Source of the DNA: Pyrrhosoma nymphula
Taxonomy: Eukaryota > Arthropoda > Insecta > Odonata > Coenagrionidae
NCBI GenBank assembly: GCA_963573305.1
Contig: OY754327.1
Location: 59,574,244-59,638,243, forward strand
Direction: 5' to 3'
DNA length: 64,000 nt
Below, in pieces: positions 47,371 through 59,949 of the stretch (position 1 is its first letter; each line of letters opens with the position of its first letter). The notes beneath the pieces were generated by a model that saw nothing but the letters and a program-made list of their open reading frames with translations, did not search any database and had not been told where the DNA came from. The position numbers were made by a program, and so were the translations under genes.

Positions 47371-47750
47371 GAGAATGTGCTGAAATTTCTTCGATGAATA
47401 TTCACCGTAAAAATTAAACATTTCCTGGTGCTCTAAACAAACGAGCAGTAGGTTTATCTCTAGATATCTCAAAGTATTCAGGTTGCTTCTGTATATTTAA
47501 AACAATCATCTTGGACTAAATAAATATCACTGAATGCCTTGTTTACGATTAAAATTTATTTTGAGAAAATGCTGAAATTTTCTTCAACGAATATTCACCA
47601 TCAAATAAAAGTCTTCCCGGTTCTTAAGCAACCTCTAATACAAGCGTGCAATGAATTTAGCGTCATATATTATAAAGTGCCAAAGTCGACTCTGAGTATT
47701 AAAAAAACATCTTGGACTAAATAAATAACACAATGCATTATTTACGATTA
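47371..47750. repeat. Tandem duplication, about 192-bp period, two copies
   Basis: TGCTGAAATTT.CTTC (47378 and 47570) begins each copy. Both share GAATATTCACC, CATCTTGGACTAAATAAATA and TTTACGATTA. The copies are well diverged, so the duplication is old. Confidence 0.75.
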
Positions 47751-47759
47751 CCATTATCT

Positions 47760-50700
47760 GTGTATCTTAATATAACAATTTCGAACAATATCTGAACAAT
47801 ATAATACCACACTAGTGTACATAGGCCACCAAATAGTACAAATGTCACCTTTCAAAAATCAACTGTACGTTCCGATTTCTAATAGACTTTATTCCTTGTT
47901 ATTCAAAAGGTAACAGCTAACAGGCACAGTAACATTAATGATAATTAAGGTGTGAAGAAATTCGCTTAAAGTTAATTATTTTACAACTTTTTTAATATTT
48001 CACTTCGCCCAACAGTGGAGGCATTCCTTACGTCGAAGAAATAAAGATAATGTTCCGGAAATAGCGGACATATCTTAAGAATACAAGAAAGAGGCAGAAG
48101 GGAATTTATGTTACCCTAGGATAAGCGCTCAAAGCTAAAGTATTGAACGTACTAGAAAATATTTAAGTTACCGGACCAATCTAAGTCATAGCCACCCTTT
48201 CAAGTGCCTATTACCAAGCTGTCTAAGTTAACGATGAAATTATGGCAATAGGTAACTTTTCAATATTAAAACAGTTAGAGATAAATGCAATCATATATCG
48301 CAAATAAATAACTCAAATATTCTCAGCTAATAAATTTTCTGAGCCCGGAAGAAAAGCTAGCAACAGAGAAGAAAGGAAAAGGGGTGAGACAGGGAGGACT
48401 GATTTTCATTAATTCTCCCTTTCAAAACAAAAATTTTTAAAGGTCCATAACACAAAGTATTTTTTCAAAAGAATTAAAACCAATTCATTAAGATTTCACG
48501 AAATTAGATATGACAATTCCAAGGATCACAGATAAAAATCAAACTGTAAAATCTATTTGTATAGAATACTATAACCCTATAACTATATAAATAACCTGCA
48601 TATCACGAGAAGAAGCATAATAAACTATTTATCATAATCATGAAGGAGTGACTATTGCCACCATAAGCATAAAATGTTCATTAATTTAATGTATGTATTA
48701 AGGCTTCCATACGATTTAAAACAAAAAACTACAGAAAAAAATTTGGCTGGTGACCAGAATAAACCAGGAAATAGAATATGGCACTGAAAAAGGCACATAA
48801 CTTCTTTACGCTGAAGCCTGGATTTCGCTATCGGCTTAAGAACTTCTAAGCTGCCTTTCCAGTTAATGTCTCACATTTACACCACATGCATTTTACTTAG
48901 TTCTTTCCATTTAGCATTTTCTCATTAAATGAGTGATGCTGAAGTTATTATGCCGATAATAGGCAATAATTGAATGCTCCCAAGAAAACTTGCTAATGGC
49001 TTATAAAGCACTGGAGCAAAGCATAAATGTATATGGCCCTTTTCCCATTGCAAATTGTTCGAAGTTGCTTAAGTCACATACTTCAAAATCTCGCTCTTCT
49101 CAGCAAATTTTCTTCAACACCAATGCCTCCTCTAAAACTGCCCTCGAAAACTTTCTCTTTCCACCCAACTGTTACATGTATTCGTTTCTCTCTTAATTCA
49201 GCTTTTTCCATATTTTTCCCCATGGCTAAATTTAAAATGTCTTAATCGTAGGCATACACCTCCCTTATCCTCTTCAGCTAGGGTTTCAAAATAATGTAAA
49301 ATCACCCTATTGTTCTAATCAGAGTCTTTAAATGCCTTCTTATGGCGTTTTAATATAACTATGTAGTCATAATTTACCTTAACACTTCTTTTGCTGACAA
49401 AAACCTGCTCTTATATTCTGTTTTCAACATTTTTTAATGTACGTCTAGTTTTAGAAACAAGCTGAAACTAGTAAAGAAGTAAAAACCAGCGGAAGTAGCT
49501 GTGAAAACAATCAGAAAACAGTGGGTAATGGTATCCGTTTAAATCTGCGGATATAAATCATATAATGAGAAATATTAATGGTCCTTCTATGTTAGAAAAG
49601 ATCATTATTCCTTTCTAAGACAGTAAATACTCCTTCACATTTGAATTTTAAAATGTATACTCCAATCCATGAACTAACATTAAAATTACGCGCCACAGCA
49701 ATTTTAAAGAAACATTCAATGGCTATAGTGGGCACAATTTATCCCAACTTTTTCCAAATGAATAAAAACTAACATATTCGTACTTAATAGAGCATATAAA
49801 TATAAGTAAAAAATAGTATTATATACTTTATCCCATTCTCTTTCCAGTTCCGTTACATAATACCAGAGTTAACAAACCAAATCAGATGTTCATACAAAAT
49901 ACTTGATAAATCTAAGGAAAGATACAAAGTACTACAGTTCAAATCAGTGCCGGGAAAATTCTAGCATCGCATCACTCAAATTTCCAAAGCAAAAAAAATG
50001 TGAACTGCTCAGAACATTTTTATGTTTAAAAAAGACCTAAAAATAGTTAACAAGGGCGATTTACGCAAATTGTTTTTTTTACTGATACATGAAAGCTAAT
50101 GACCTCAAAAACAAATTTATTTGAGATTTTCAGTAAAATCTCCTTTCTTTCAGTTAAAAACACCCTAAAGCCAAGGTTCAAACTCGATCCACTTTCCATA
50201 GATTTTAAAGCAACATCAATGAGCTCCAGTGAGTTTTGTGCTAAACAAATTTTCATTTTTTAAATGCCCAAATATGTAAAGATATGGAAGATAATTCCAT
50301 GAATGCATACACGCAGATATTGGCCTTCTAACGGTTGGTATGCGGATTGTGAGCAACTCCAGTTTGCGTGGTAATTGGCACACCAACCAGATAAAACAAA
50401 TGCCGCGGGCTGCACTCCCACCACGGGCATATGTGTTGAGTGAACTATGGCCGACAGGCAGCAGGAAAGCCTGATGACAAGCAAAGACGTATCAAGGAAT
50501 GAAATAGTCTCCAGCAAAATAGCTCTCGCGGTCTGACATAAAACAACTGAATACGCATATGCATGCATTTAAACTTGAGTCTTATCCCCCCAAATGCAAA
50601 CGTCCAACAGGTGGGAAACAAACGCCAACAAAACTTTTTAACTCATTACCAAGCCAATCTCTTTTTCTGAGGTGGTGGGCGAAAACATAATGAATCCTTC

Positions 50701-51780
50701 AATCGTAAATACATGATTCTAGAATAATGCTTTTTTTAAAGAGCCGAGAAATGATCCGATAATTTTAGGTTTGTAGGCAGATTTCTCTCCTTTTTTTAAA
50801 TTTAAATTACATATTTCCCAGAGAGAAGCTCCAAGTTCGATAGTATAAAATATATTGGCAAACAGACACAATAATAAATGAGAAATTTCTGACAGGAATA
50901 AACCTACCCTCGTAGGATTCGACATCATAACCTCAAGTTACCACGCAAGGGATTCACTCAGTCACAATCGAGGCTAGCAAAAAACATGTTCCTCGGATAG
51001 TTCCGACTTCTGAGAATTAATATCATTATCTACTTAAATAAGAGTGCATTTCAGATACAATGAGGCCAATCAATGCCACAGCACGGAGTGGTCCAAATTT
51101 TCTCCCAAGAACTTACGATAATTACGCGCAGCATAACCATATAACAGTTTCAATCGTGCCAGGTCACTCATCACCTCAATATGGCATTTTTGTATCAACT
51201 CATTTAGAGTCCATTCACCACCATCTATCTGTCATCCACCTAATTTGAATTTGTTAATTGCACATTACCGTAGCCCCAATTTGAAATCGGTGATATTTTA
51301 CCAGGTCCGCCTTACCTCTACTACCCGAGTGCATTTTAATATTATTGAAGAGGTGTTAGCGTCCTCATCCACTAATTTCTCTTAGATAATAATTTAAAAG
51401 AAATTTTGAACAATAAATGCGATGAAGGTGCATTTACGTAAATTACGATTGGTGTTATTGAACAGTTAAGTAGCATGTATAGAACTATCGTTAAGGCACT
51501 TCGGAGATGGAAAACCTCGACGCGTGGCCTGTAGATTAGGCAACCCGCGCTCATCATGTGGTTACCGTTACAGGATCTAACTAATTTAAGGGGTAGGGCA
51601 CGAATGCGTATTTAAAAATTGATGCCACGCAAAAGAATTTCCGTGGTTGCTACATTTAGTGTTCCCTCGAATTCCAAGCAATGTCAATAGATACCACTCA
51701 TCGCATCAAAATACTTTTCCGGGCCGGGTTTCAAGCTAGCCACCATCGTCACGAAGGACCGGCATGGCAGTGTAGACCGA
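47760..51780. other. AT-rich intergenic DNA, nothing recognised
   Basis: No gene, RNA or repeat is supported by eye in this stretch. Confidence 0.5.
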
Positions 51781-51789
51781 TAGTGAGAA

Positions 51790-52062
51790 AAGTGTGGTGG
51801 TTAGATGTACTGGCTTCCCGTCTCGAGGGCTAATGTTAGAATCGCGGCAAAGGCAGTTTTTCAACAGTGGAATAAGGAACCCTACTGGGATGCTATGAGG
51901 AAAGCCGTTCAATTGAAGTACCCCGTCCCGTCGGAAGGGACGTAAAACAATCCCCTAGGCGCTAATGGTAAGAGTAGACTAACTTGTCCCCAAGACCGAC
52001 TCCGACGTTCTTTCCATTCTTTCTCCATTCCTTTATTATCCAAATAAATTATCCTTAATGGT
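51790..52062 (+). mobile_element. tRNA-derived SINE (GGGACGTTAA-core family), near full length
   Basis: The head is GTGTGGTGGTTAGATG (A-box-like), then GCTAATGTTAGAATCGC (weak B box). The core CCCGTCGGAAGGGACGTAAA lies near 51930, followed by GGCGCTAATGGTAAGAG. A CCGACTCCGACGTTC segment and a CATTCTTTCTCCATTCC tail end near 52035, then AT-rich sequence. It is the reference copy used here to recognise the others. Confidence 0.7.
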
Positions 52063-52069
52063 AAAAAAA

Positions 52070-53960
52070 ACCACAGCTATAGTTCACTTCCTAAATAAGC
52101 CACGAACCAGCCAACATCGTAAGGAGAGATTCGATGTAAATCGAGGTATTTTATAGCGGAAATTTAATTCACTAAGCGACATAGATTTATCAAATTTAAA
52201 AAGTATACTTCAGTAGTTTTAACTTCTAACATATTTATAATAAATAAAGCAAGCTACCCAAGAGCGACGTGTCATTGGATTAATATAATTAATATTCCAA
52301 ATTATTTAATTAATATTTTATCGCTAACACTGCTCAATTGAAAGAGAAAGGAAGTAAAAAAACAAAAACGCTTAACTGAGGGAATGTAACCGATCTATGA
52401 AATAAAGGTAGGACTATGATTGACATTCATAATCATAAAATACCATGTGTAGTAATGGAAAATTATAATTTCTAATAGAATTATACTCTATTGGCTGGAG
52501 TAGTCAGTTACAGATTACAAAGTCAGGGTGGTACCTCTTAGCATGATGTGGGCAGAGCACAAGCCATTTGAGCACCCACACGTCACATTTGTCTCGGAAG
52601 CCATACAAGACAGAGAATTGAACTTGCTCACCTAATGCATCGTTTCAAGTGCAGCAGGGCTTTGTTCAGGGCAAGCTCTTCCCTCACGCACATCTACCCA
52701 ATTTTAATGGAAATCATGACGATTGGCTGAGGGGAGCCTTACATCTGCATTTTGTTCCCCCAGATACAAATCCTCAAACCATTTTCACTATGTTTATTCC
52801 ATGTAAACCCTATAAGTATTGCGTGACTGAGTGCTTTACTAGAAATTGGCTTAACCTCAACACATACTCACTCATGTCCACGGCAATGAACTCTACTGAT
52901 GGCATTCACCTCAATTAAACAGCATCAATCGATTTTCCTAGCTTCTACATCGATTACGATTCGCCGATTTTATTGCTGTAAATAAAGTTTTTGAATATTT
53001 GAGAATAGTTGAAAATTATGACTGGAAATATTGTTAATTCAAAAACTAAGTTTTCGATACAAGTCTGAAAGTGATGGAGCAGCATATTGAAGGAGAATAA
53101 CTAAAATCAAATAATAAAAGCATTTCAACCGTTGAGAAATTTAACTAATTGCGTTCGACAACAAGAATTTTTATTCTTTCCACAAATGAGGAATGAAAAA
53201 CCCATTGTTTCCCTCGAAACGATAGATGTTCCAGCAAATAAAGATTTTTGACAGGCAAAGTTTGGGTAGACTTACTTAAATAATTCCGAGAAGTTGAACA
53301 TTTCAGCAACATCGAGTTCGAGAGAACTGAATAATTTACGTCCAAAATACCCAAATCTTGTTCGTATAGTTGAATATGCAAATACCGAGAATTGGGCTAT
53401 ACTTACTCCAAAATATTCATTCAGAGTAGTGGAATTCCCCTTACATTAAAATGTCCCGAACAGATTCCATAGAATGGCAATAAAAAAATCTATCCATGGA
53501 TATTTCTATTCGCAAGTATGTACAATAATTATGACTAATTTAGCAAATAAATTATTTTCTACAAAAAATATAATGCAACGGGCACGATCGGTCGTAAATT
53601 AGCGAAGAATCACCGATCTGATCTTTCAGACCAAAGCGTTTGATAATAAACCCACATGAACAAATTTATTATCAATCTTCCATATAAAATATCGTGATAT
53701 CGGGATCGGGCTCATATCGGGATATTCACCCAACTCTCCAATATACATTATTGAATCTCTACCCCAGCAAATCGGAAGCTTTGCCCAGCCGCCAAAAGCA
53801 AAAAAGGGAAGGGAAGTTAACATTCGTCTGGGTGCGTGGTGGACGAATTTTCGCCCGAATAGCTGAAGGTAGTCGAAGGATTACCATAAGCAACAACGGG
53901 GATCTTGATTCCCTGATATAGCATCAGGAGCCCAGTTCATGTGTTGCGACTGTTGAAAAC
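52070..53960. other. AT-rich intergenic DNA, nothing recognised
   Basis: No supported feature. ORFs at 52649-52918 and 53145-53381 are unassigned and not protein-like enough to call. Confidence 0.5.
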
Positions 53961-53984
53961 CGAAGTTATAAACCTAAGAGCATG

Positions 53985-54760
53985 AACTGCCTACAGTAAA
54001 AATTTGTCATGTTAACTGTCAACCCATCCTATGTCACATTGATGAATTTCGGGATTATTTTCTTGCTGAATCTTTGAACATCATATGTATGTGTGAAACT
54101 TGGCTTCACCCTAATGTATCGGATGATATGGTAAACTTACCTGGTTTTAACCTAATTAGACATGATAGAATTGGGAATAAAGGTGGTTGCGTTGGAATCT
54201 TTGTTCGTTCAAATCTGTCTGTGACTCTCCTTGCCAACTCCCCTTTTTCCTACTGCTCAAGGCCTGAATATCTTATTGTTGACGTTTCTGACACCAATAC
54301 TGCTAAATTATTAATGTGTGTTGGCCTCCCAAACTCGGCTTTATCTCGGATTTTGAGAATGATCTCCTTAGATTTCTCCCTACCTTCAAAAATGTGGTCG
54401 TAATGGGAGACTTTAACTCTGACATGTGTGTTGATAGCTATGATAGTCGCTATCTTAGGAATATCTCCTTTTGTAATAATCTCAATATGGTACCATTTGA
54501 ACCCACTCATCACACAGCAAGAAGTCATACATTACTGGATCTTTGTTTCGTAGATAACTCCGATAAAATTGCTTTTTACTCTCAGTCCCTATTCCTTTCC
54601 TATCCTCCCATAACCTTATTCTTATACTTTATAGAATCAAAACCCTCCGTCCTGCCCCTCTTCCATTCACATATCGGGATTTCATTAACTTTGACGTTGG
54701 AAAATCTATGGATGATCTCGAGGCTCGGGATTGGGATCACCTCCTAAAGTCTGACTCCAT
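53985..54760 (+). pseudogene. LINE apurinic/apyrimidinic-type endonuclease domain
   Basis: In order: KICHVNCQPILCHIDEF at the N terminus, CMCETWL with the catalytic-type glutamate, GGCVGIFVR, VVMGDFNSDM (the GDFN active-site motif), and HTLLDLCFVD near the end. This is the nuclease that nicks the target DNA for target-primed reverse transcription. A frame change near 54320 and later losses after 54590 disrupt it. The histidine of the expected final SDH box is not seen in a clean frame. Confidence 0.8.
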
Positions 54761-54793
54761 CGAATTAAAATTGTAGGTTTTTAACGGAACCTC

Positions 54794-55354
54794 TTGGAAA
54801 GTATAAATAAGCAAACCTCTATTAAGACCATTTATCCCAAGCACCGTCCTACACCATGGTTAAATAATGATATTCGGAAAAATATTAAGGACAGAAATCG
54901 TCTGAGAGCGGCCTTCCAGCGCACGGGGAATGCTAACTACTACGAAAAATTTAAAAGAATGAGAAATGAAGTTAAAACGTTAGTAGTTCAAGGAAAGCGT
55001 AGGTATTACTCCTCGCGTTTGTCTCAACTGACAAACCCGAACCAAGTATGGAAGGAGTTACGCCAACTTGGACTTATTTAGAATAAGAATCACTCAATGC
55101 CATTAAACTTTTCACTTGACCAACTTAACGACTGTTTCTGCTCAGTTTCTCCTTCCCCGTTCACTAACGCTTATCCTGCAAATCCCCACGTTCCATTTAG
55201 TGAAGCAAACTTTTATTTTAAACCGATTACGCCCGAAGCATTACTCAAATTCCTTGCATACTCCATATCGAAGGCTACGGGCACTGATGGTATTCCCATT
55301 GACCTCATAAAAATCTTTACCGGTTATTATGCCCGCTATCCTCAATATCTTTAA
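54794..55354 (+). pseudogene. LINE linker and N-terminal reverse-transcriptase region
   Basis: PTPWLNNDIRKNIKDRNRLR followed by YYSSRLSQ is the usual linker before the polymerase. After a stop at 55079 come KPITPEALLKFLAYSISKA and TGTDGIPIDLIKI, the N-terminal fingers of a LINE reverse transcriptase. Two open pieces (54794-55081 and 55097-55354) are separated by a stop, and the frame is lost again at 55354. Confidence 0.75.
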
Positions 55355-55384
55355 TTATTCGCTCTCTCCACATTCCCTTCCTGT

Positions 55385-56660
55385 TGGAAAAGTGCCTTAG
55401 TTCGGCCTATTAACAAAGTAAAAAAACCACATTCCCCCTCGGACTTTCGTCCAATTTCCATCTTGTGTGCAATATCTAAGATTCTAGAGCGCATGGTCTC
55501 CCAGCAAATAACAAAATATTTGTGCGCTAATAATAAATGGATGCATTTAACTGGATGCATCTGGTTTTCGACAGGGCTTCAGCACTCAATTTGCCTTATT
55601 AAAGGTCACCGAAGACATGCGGTTTGCTATTGATAGAAAAATGATTACCGTCTTAGTGCTATTCGACTTCAGTAAAGTATTTGACCGGGTCAATCACTCA
55701 AGACTTTTAGAAAAAATGAAGCAACTAGGTCTTTCTTGCTCTGCCTTGAACTGGTTCCACGACTATCTTGCTGGGCGCCGCCAAGCAGTCAAAGACTTTA
55801 GCAGTAGCATCTCAAAATGGAATGCTGTTACCTGCGGTGTACCTCAAGAATCGGTACTCGGTCCTTTGTTATTTTCTTTAATTGTTCTTGATCTTTCCGA
55901 ACATATCAAGCACTGCAGATATAATCTGTACGCGGACGATCTTCAAATTTATCATCACTGTCTTCCTCAAGACCTTGGGAATACAATTGTTAAAGTAAAT
56001 GAAGATATCGCCTCAATCTCCGATTGGGTTAATAGTAATCATCTGATCCTAAACTGCACCAAAACTAAAGCTATTATCATCGGTTCCTCAAAGCTGGTTA
56101 ATAAGATTGATCTCGATGCAATCCCTAAAGTAAAGTTGGGAAATACTATCATTCCCTACAGAAATACTGTTAAAAACCTTGGGGTTACAATGTCTACCAA
56201 TCTCTCCTGGAAAAACCATATCCATGTCATCACGAATAAAGCCAGCAAAATCCTGTTTCAAATAAAAATAAACAAAGACTTGTTGCCTGTTGAAATTAGG
56301 AAAAGATTGATAACCTCTATTATTTTTCCGCATTTTGACAATTGTCATCTAGTTTATAATGATATTCCCGACGAACTCGATGTTATACTTCAACGCTCAC
56401 TAAACTACTGTGGTAAATTTATTTACAACCTCCGGAGAGATGTACACATAACACCATACCTTAATGATATCGGATGGCTGACTGTCAAAAAACGACGTAA
56501 ATATTTTCTTGATGCCTTCCTTTATGCCTTATTTCGCTATAAAAGACCTAAATATTTATTAAATATAAATCCACCAATATCACAACTGGGTCTGATGCAA
56601 ACTTTATTTACTATCCTTCTCATCGGACCACATGTTTCCAGAAATCTTGCCAGGTTGTAG
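55385..56660 (+). pseudogene. LINE reverse transcriptase, fingers-palm-thumb and C terminus
   Basis: DFRPISILC lies near 55441-55467 before a frame break. The open part (55617-56660, 347 codons) has FDFSKVFDRVNH with the first catalytic aspartate. GVPQESVLGPLLF follows (E where G is usual), then YADDLQIY, the catalytic YxDD box. Next are LNCTKTKAIIIG and VKNLGVTMSTNLSW in the thumb. The C-terminal region includes RRDVHITPYLNDIGWL. The ORF stops at 56660 after a frameshift; the true end, LWNTLPIEVKNIKGLKYF, is in another frame to about 56767. Confidence 0.85.
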
Positions 56661-58079
56661 CCTCGAATCTTTGGAATACTCTGCCTATTGAGGTTAAAAA
56701 TATTAAAGGGTTAAAATATTTTAAATCTAAGGTACTTAATCTTTTTATGAATCCTTCCTCATTGTGAATTGGTTATGATATTTATTCATATAATTTTCTA
56801 TATTATTGAAATGTTACGTTCATAATTGTTATTGTTAAATTTATAGAAATTATTACACTGATGCATGTGATCTGGATCTCACAACGAGATTGATTGTTTG
56901 TTTATTGATTGTTGCCTATATTTGTAAAGTGTTGGATGTTAATAGTATTTTGGTCTTAGAGGACATTGTCCTAGAACAATAAAAATGTTTTCAATTCAAA
57001 AAATTCAATTAAAAATATCTGTAGATAAATAATTTAATGTAAAACTCAGCGAACGGAAAACGCGAGCAATGAAGATGCCGACTACTCAAATGTCATCAAA
57101 ACTATGATTTTTAAAACTGGTCCTAAAAATATTGCTTCTTAGGTTTAAACAAAATGGGCAAATGGAAGACTTCCGTGACAAATTCTACTATCAGGAACTA
57201 TCATAGCTTCGTAATCGGAAAAGTTTTCGGAGAAAAAAACAATAAAATGAGATTCTAGGTCAAAATAGAAAAAAGGACTTCGGGGCCACTTAAAAAACTA
57301 AGCTACATCAAGTTTAAGCTGTTTCTAGAAAGTAATTCAATGAAGGATTGATTTTCATGGAAAAGGAGTCAAAATAAAAGTGTTTCATCTGATACATATT
57401 TTTAGATTTATGTTAAACATTATAATTAGGGTTAACGGTGAAGAAATAAAAATGATCCGCTTCGCAGATGACATCACAGTAATAGCAGGAAATCGTGATT
57501 ATCTTCAAATATCATTTAATACAATGGACCAATTACTTAGAGAATATAATATGAAAATGCATAAGAAGAAGACTAAAATCCTGGTATGCGGAAGGGAGAA
57601 GCTGACTGGAGTAGTCACACTAGGAGGAGAAAAATTAGAACAAGTGGATTCCATCACCTACCTCGGATGCACCATCACATGGGACGGAAGAAGTATAACA
57701 GACATCAAGCGCAGAATATTCCAGGCTAATAAAGTGTTCATGATGTTACAAACGATGAAATAGAACATGTTAAAACATTCGTGTGGAGCGTGGCACCCTA
57801 TGGATCGGAAACATGGACCATTTAAAAAGCAGTACGGAAAAGATTAGGGCCTTCCGAAACCAAGTATTGGAGGTGGATACTGAAGATCAAAAGCAAGGAT
57901 AAAATGAACAATAGAGATGTATACAGAAGAGAAGAAGAGGACAGAATCATATGGAACAATGTACAGCGAAGAATAACCAGATGGATTGGGCACACTCCGA
58001 TGCACAATGGGTTTTTTTGGAGAATATTATTGAGGGAAAAATAGATGCAAAGTACCAAGAGGAAGGCCAAGGAATAATA

Positions 58080-58091
58080 AATAAATAGGTA
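58080..58091 (+). repeat. Target-site duplication, left copy (12 bp)
   Basis: AATAAATAGGTA is repeated exactly at 58307-58318, flanking the palindromic insertion inside the RTE-like relic. Confidence 0.8.
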
Positions 58092-58306
58092 AAATTGGCA
58101 TTGACAGGCTTCACTTCGTAGAAATGTATTATATTTGTACTCATGATTAATGATAATACTTAGTACTTTTCTACAAAAGTTTTAATTTTACGACACGTTT
58201 CACCGATTTATGGCATCTTCAGGTACAGAAACACGTCGGTGAAACACGTCGTACAATTAAAACTTTTGTAGAAAAGTACTAAGTATTATCATTAATCATG
58301 AGTACT
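58092..58306. mobile_element. Palindromic Penelope-like insertion with a hammerhead-like motif
   Basis: Arms at 58138-58194 and 58248-58304 are inverse copies over 57 nt with one or two mismatches and a 53-nt loop. On the minus strand 58223-58191 reads CCTGAAGATGCC then GGTGAAACGTGTCG: a CTGANGA box, a short GCC/GGT stem, GAAAC and then GTC. TAC before and GTA after could form stem I. The 12-bp flanking duplication and the interrupted LINE ORF prove an insertion. It resembles the 25-kb palindrome in size, symmetry, motif and duplication length, although the arm sequences differ. Confidence 0.65.
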
Positions 58307-58449
58307 AATAAATAGGTAGACCAAATGAAGAGGACGTCGTACATAGAAAGAACTACCAGAGAGTAAGAGAACGAGCATAAGACAGGGAAATAAGGAGGGC
58401 TGCAGTCAACCAATCTTAGGATTGAAGGACCAATGATGATGAAGCTTGA

Positions 58450-59320
58450 ATTGACCAATTGATTAGTGAATTTTCTGCCTGAAAAAAGCAACCTTCCAGT
58501 GGCACAGATGATATCGTATCGCTTTAGGTTTAACCTGAAAATGGATAGTATTAAAATTTAATAGTAACAGGCAGTGGAAAAAAATTTATTCAACAGTTTT
58601 GACATTAATAATAGTTTTTCGTCACAAACTTTTTGATCCACTTCATGTTTTTTAAATCTGATTATGGTTTAGAAATCTAAACAACTCATTTCTTCTACAT
58701 AAATCGATCGGCGTTAGCATAACTTTTTAAGGCCAGATACAAACCGCCTCGTCATAAAAGACCCTTTAAGCAATCAATGTACTTTTTTGCTAGATTTATT
58801 TATAGATTACTGGTCATTCCATCATAATGACGTATTGAGCGTCGACATCAAGGCCGCAGGTGGTACAATAAACCTCGTGGAAACGTACAGGGGTGTAAAT
58901 TTTTGCCCGGAACGAGCTTCCACAAAGTTGAATCTGGCACATTCGAAATTAAAAGCCAAGACTTCCGCTTCCCACGTTCCCATTCGGGATCAAATAATAA
59001 AATCTAAAAATGAAATCATTTAATTGGAAATCTTCAAATGTTAACGTTACTTCCTCACGCAACCAGGCAAATGAGGAGATACTGCTGATGTCTCCACCAC
59101 GTCTTGAAGTTCTCGGATCTAAATCATCGACGTGCAGTTCTCAACCGATTGCATACCACCACACACAAATGTGTGTGTGCGCGCTACACGACTTGGGTGA
59201 AAAAAGTGAGAATGAAAGAATCTTTTATTCTTTCATTATTTTTGTTGGAATCTACCGTCGAAAATTTGGCAACCCCAAATGGGGAATCCGGTTAATTTAT
59301 GGGGCATTTCATATACATAA
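58450..59320. other. Intergenic DNA, nothing recognised
   Basis: No supported feature. A plus-strand ORF at 58787-59023 is unassigned. Confidence 0.45.
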
Positions 59321-59329
59321 TCGGGGCTG

Positions 59330-59760
59330 ACACCACTGGGGGAAAGGGAAGAGGCATAAAGACTGTGAGGGGGTGAGAAAGGAGAGAAGAGGGGTATAGA
59401 GACTAGCGCCTGCTGATCGATAGCCGCGAGCTGGTGGTGGCCAGAGCACTGAGCCAAAGAGAGCCGGAGGGAGAGAGAGAATGAGAGGGAGAGGGAAGGA
59501 GGGCCGGCGGGATGGAAGGGGCGAGAATAAAGGGAAGAAATGGAAGTGGAATACCAGTCCACGCCGGCTGGCTGGCCCACTCTCTAACGCCGCTTCCGAA
59601 AATGGAACGCCGGGAAGATTGAGGAGGGCAGGAGGGGTGGAACACACACTGTCAGACTTGGAGAGGAGACACTTGCACCCCAAAAATTTCGTCACTTCAC
59701 ACTGCCCCTACGCCCTCCCCCCATCGAGGGCCGTTTGATTAAACTAAAAGGATCGCCCAC
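59330..59760. other. GC-rich, purine-biased patch
   Basis: A GA-rich plus strand from 59338 to about 59560, with overlapping ORFs on both strands. The minus-strand ORFs are rich in S, P and L and look compositional. It may be a regulatory or CpG-type patch. Confidence 0.4.
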
Positions 59761-59949
59761 TGAAAAGACCTCCTCGAGCCGGAGAAGGGAAATACCTTAA
59801 TGCCGCGAAGAAAAAATATGATGCCCGGTCGATAAGTTTATCTCGAAGAATGATAATGTTCAGGCAAGAAATTAATCCGACATTTATATTTCACACTCAG
59901 TTTACATCAAGGATAGAATATTTTCGATTGTACACATTCTTATCTACAG

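Larger units (their letters stand above)
53970..57000 (+). mobile_element. Non-LTR retrotransposon (jockey/CR1-type), nearly complete ORF2, inactivated
   Basis: One plus-oriented LINE spans endonuclease, reverse transcriptase, C terminus and 3' UTR. It ends near 57000 with AATAAAAATG and an A-rich tail. Several frameshifts and stops break the ORF, notably near 54320, 54600, 54770, 55080, 55350 and 56590-56620. No ORF1 is recognised upstream. The clade is judged from motif style and is uncertain between jockey and CR1/L2-like groups. It is not the RTE-like family seen elsewhere in the window. Confidence 0.85.
57425..58443 (+). pseudogene. RTE-like LINE relic from the catalytic box to the 3' end, interrupted by a palindrome
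   Basis: The open part (to 57763) shows IKMIRFADDITVIAGN with the FADD catalytic box. KTKILVCGREK and LEQVDSITYLGCTITWDGR follow, the RTE-type thumb. After frameshifts come WSVALYGSETW-like and RRITRWIGH-like words. At 58065 GRPRNNK is cut off by a 215-bp palindromic insertion, and the coding relic resumes at 58318 with VDQMKRTSYIE and GGLQSTN. The 3' end is ATGATGATGAAGC near 58443, a typical short-repeat terminus. The endonuclease is missing. Confidence 0.8.

Noticed and set aside
59236..59738. Overlapping ORFs of 80-128 codons
   Set aside because: A purine-rich strand yields open frames on both strands; no recognisable protein.
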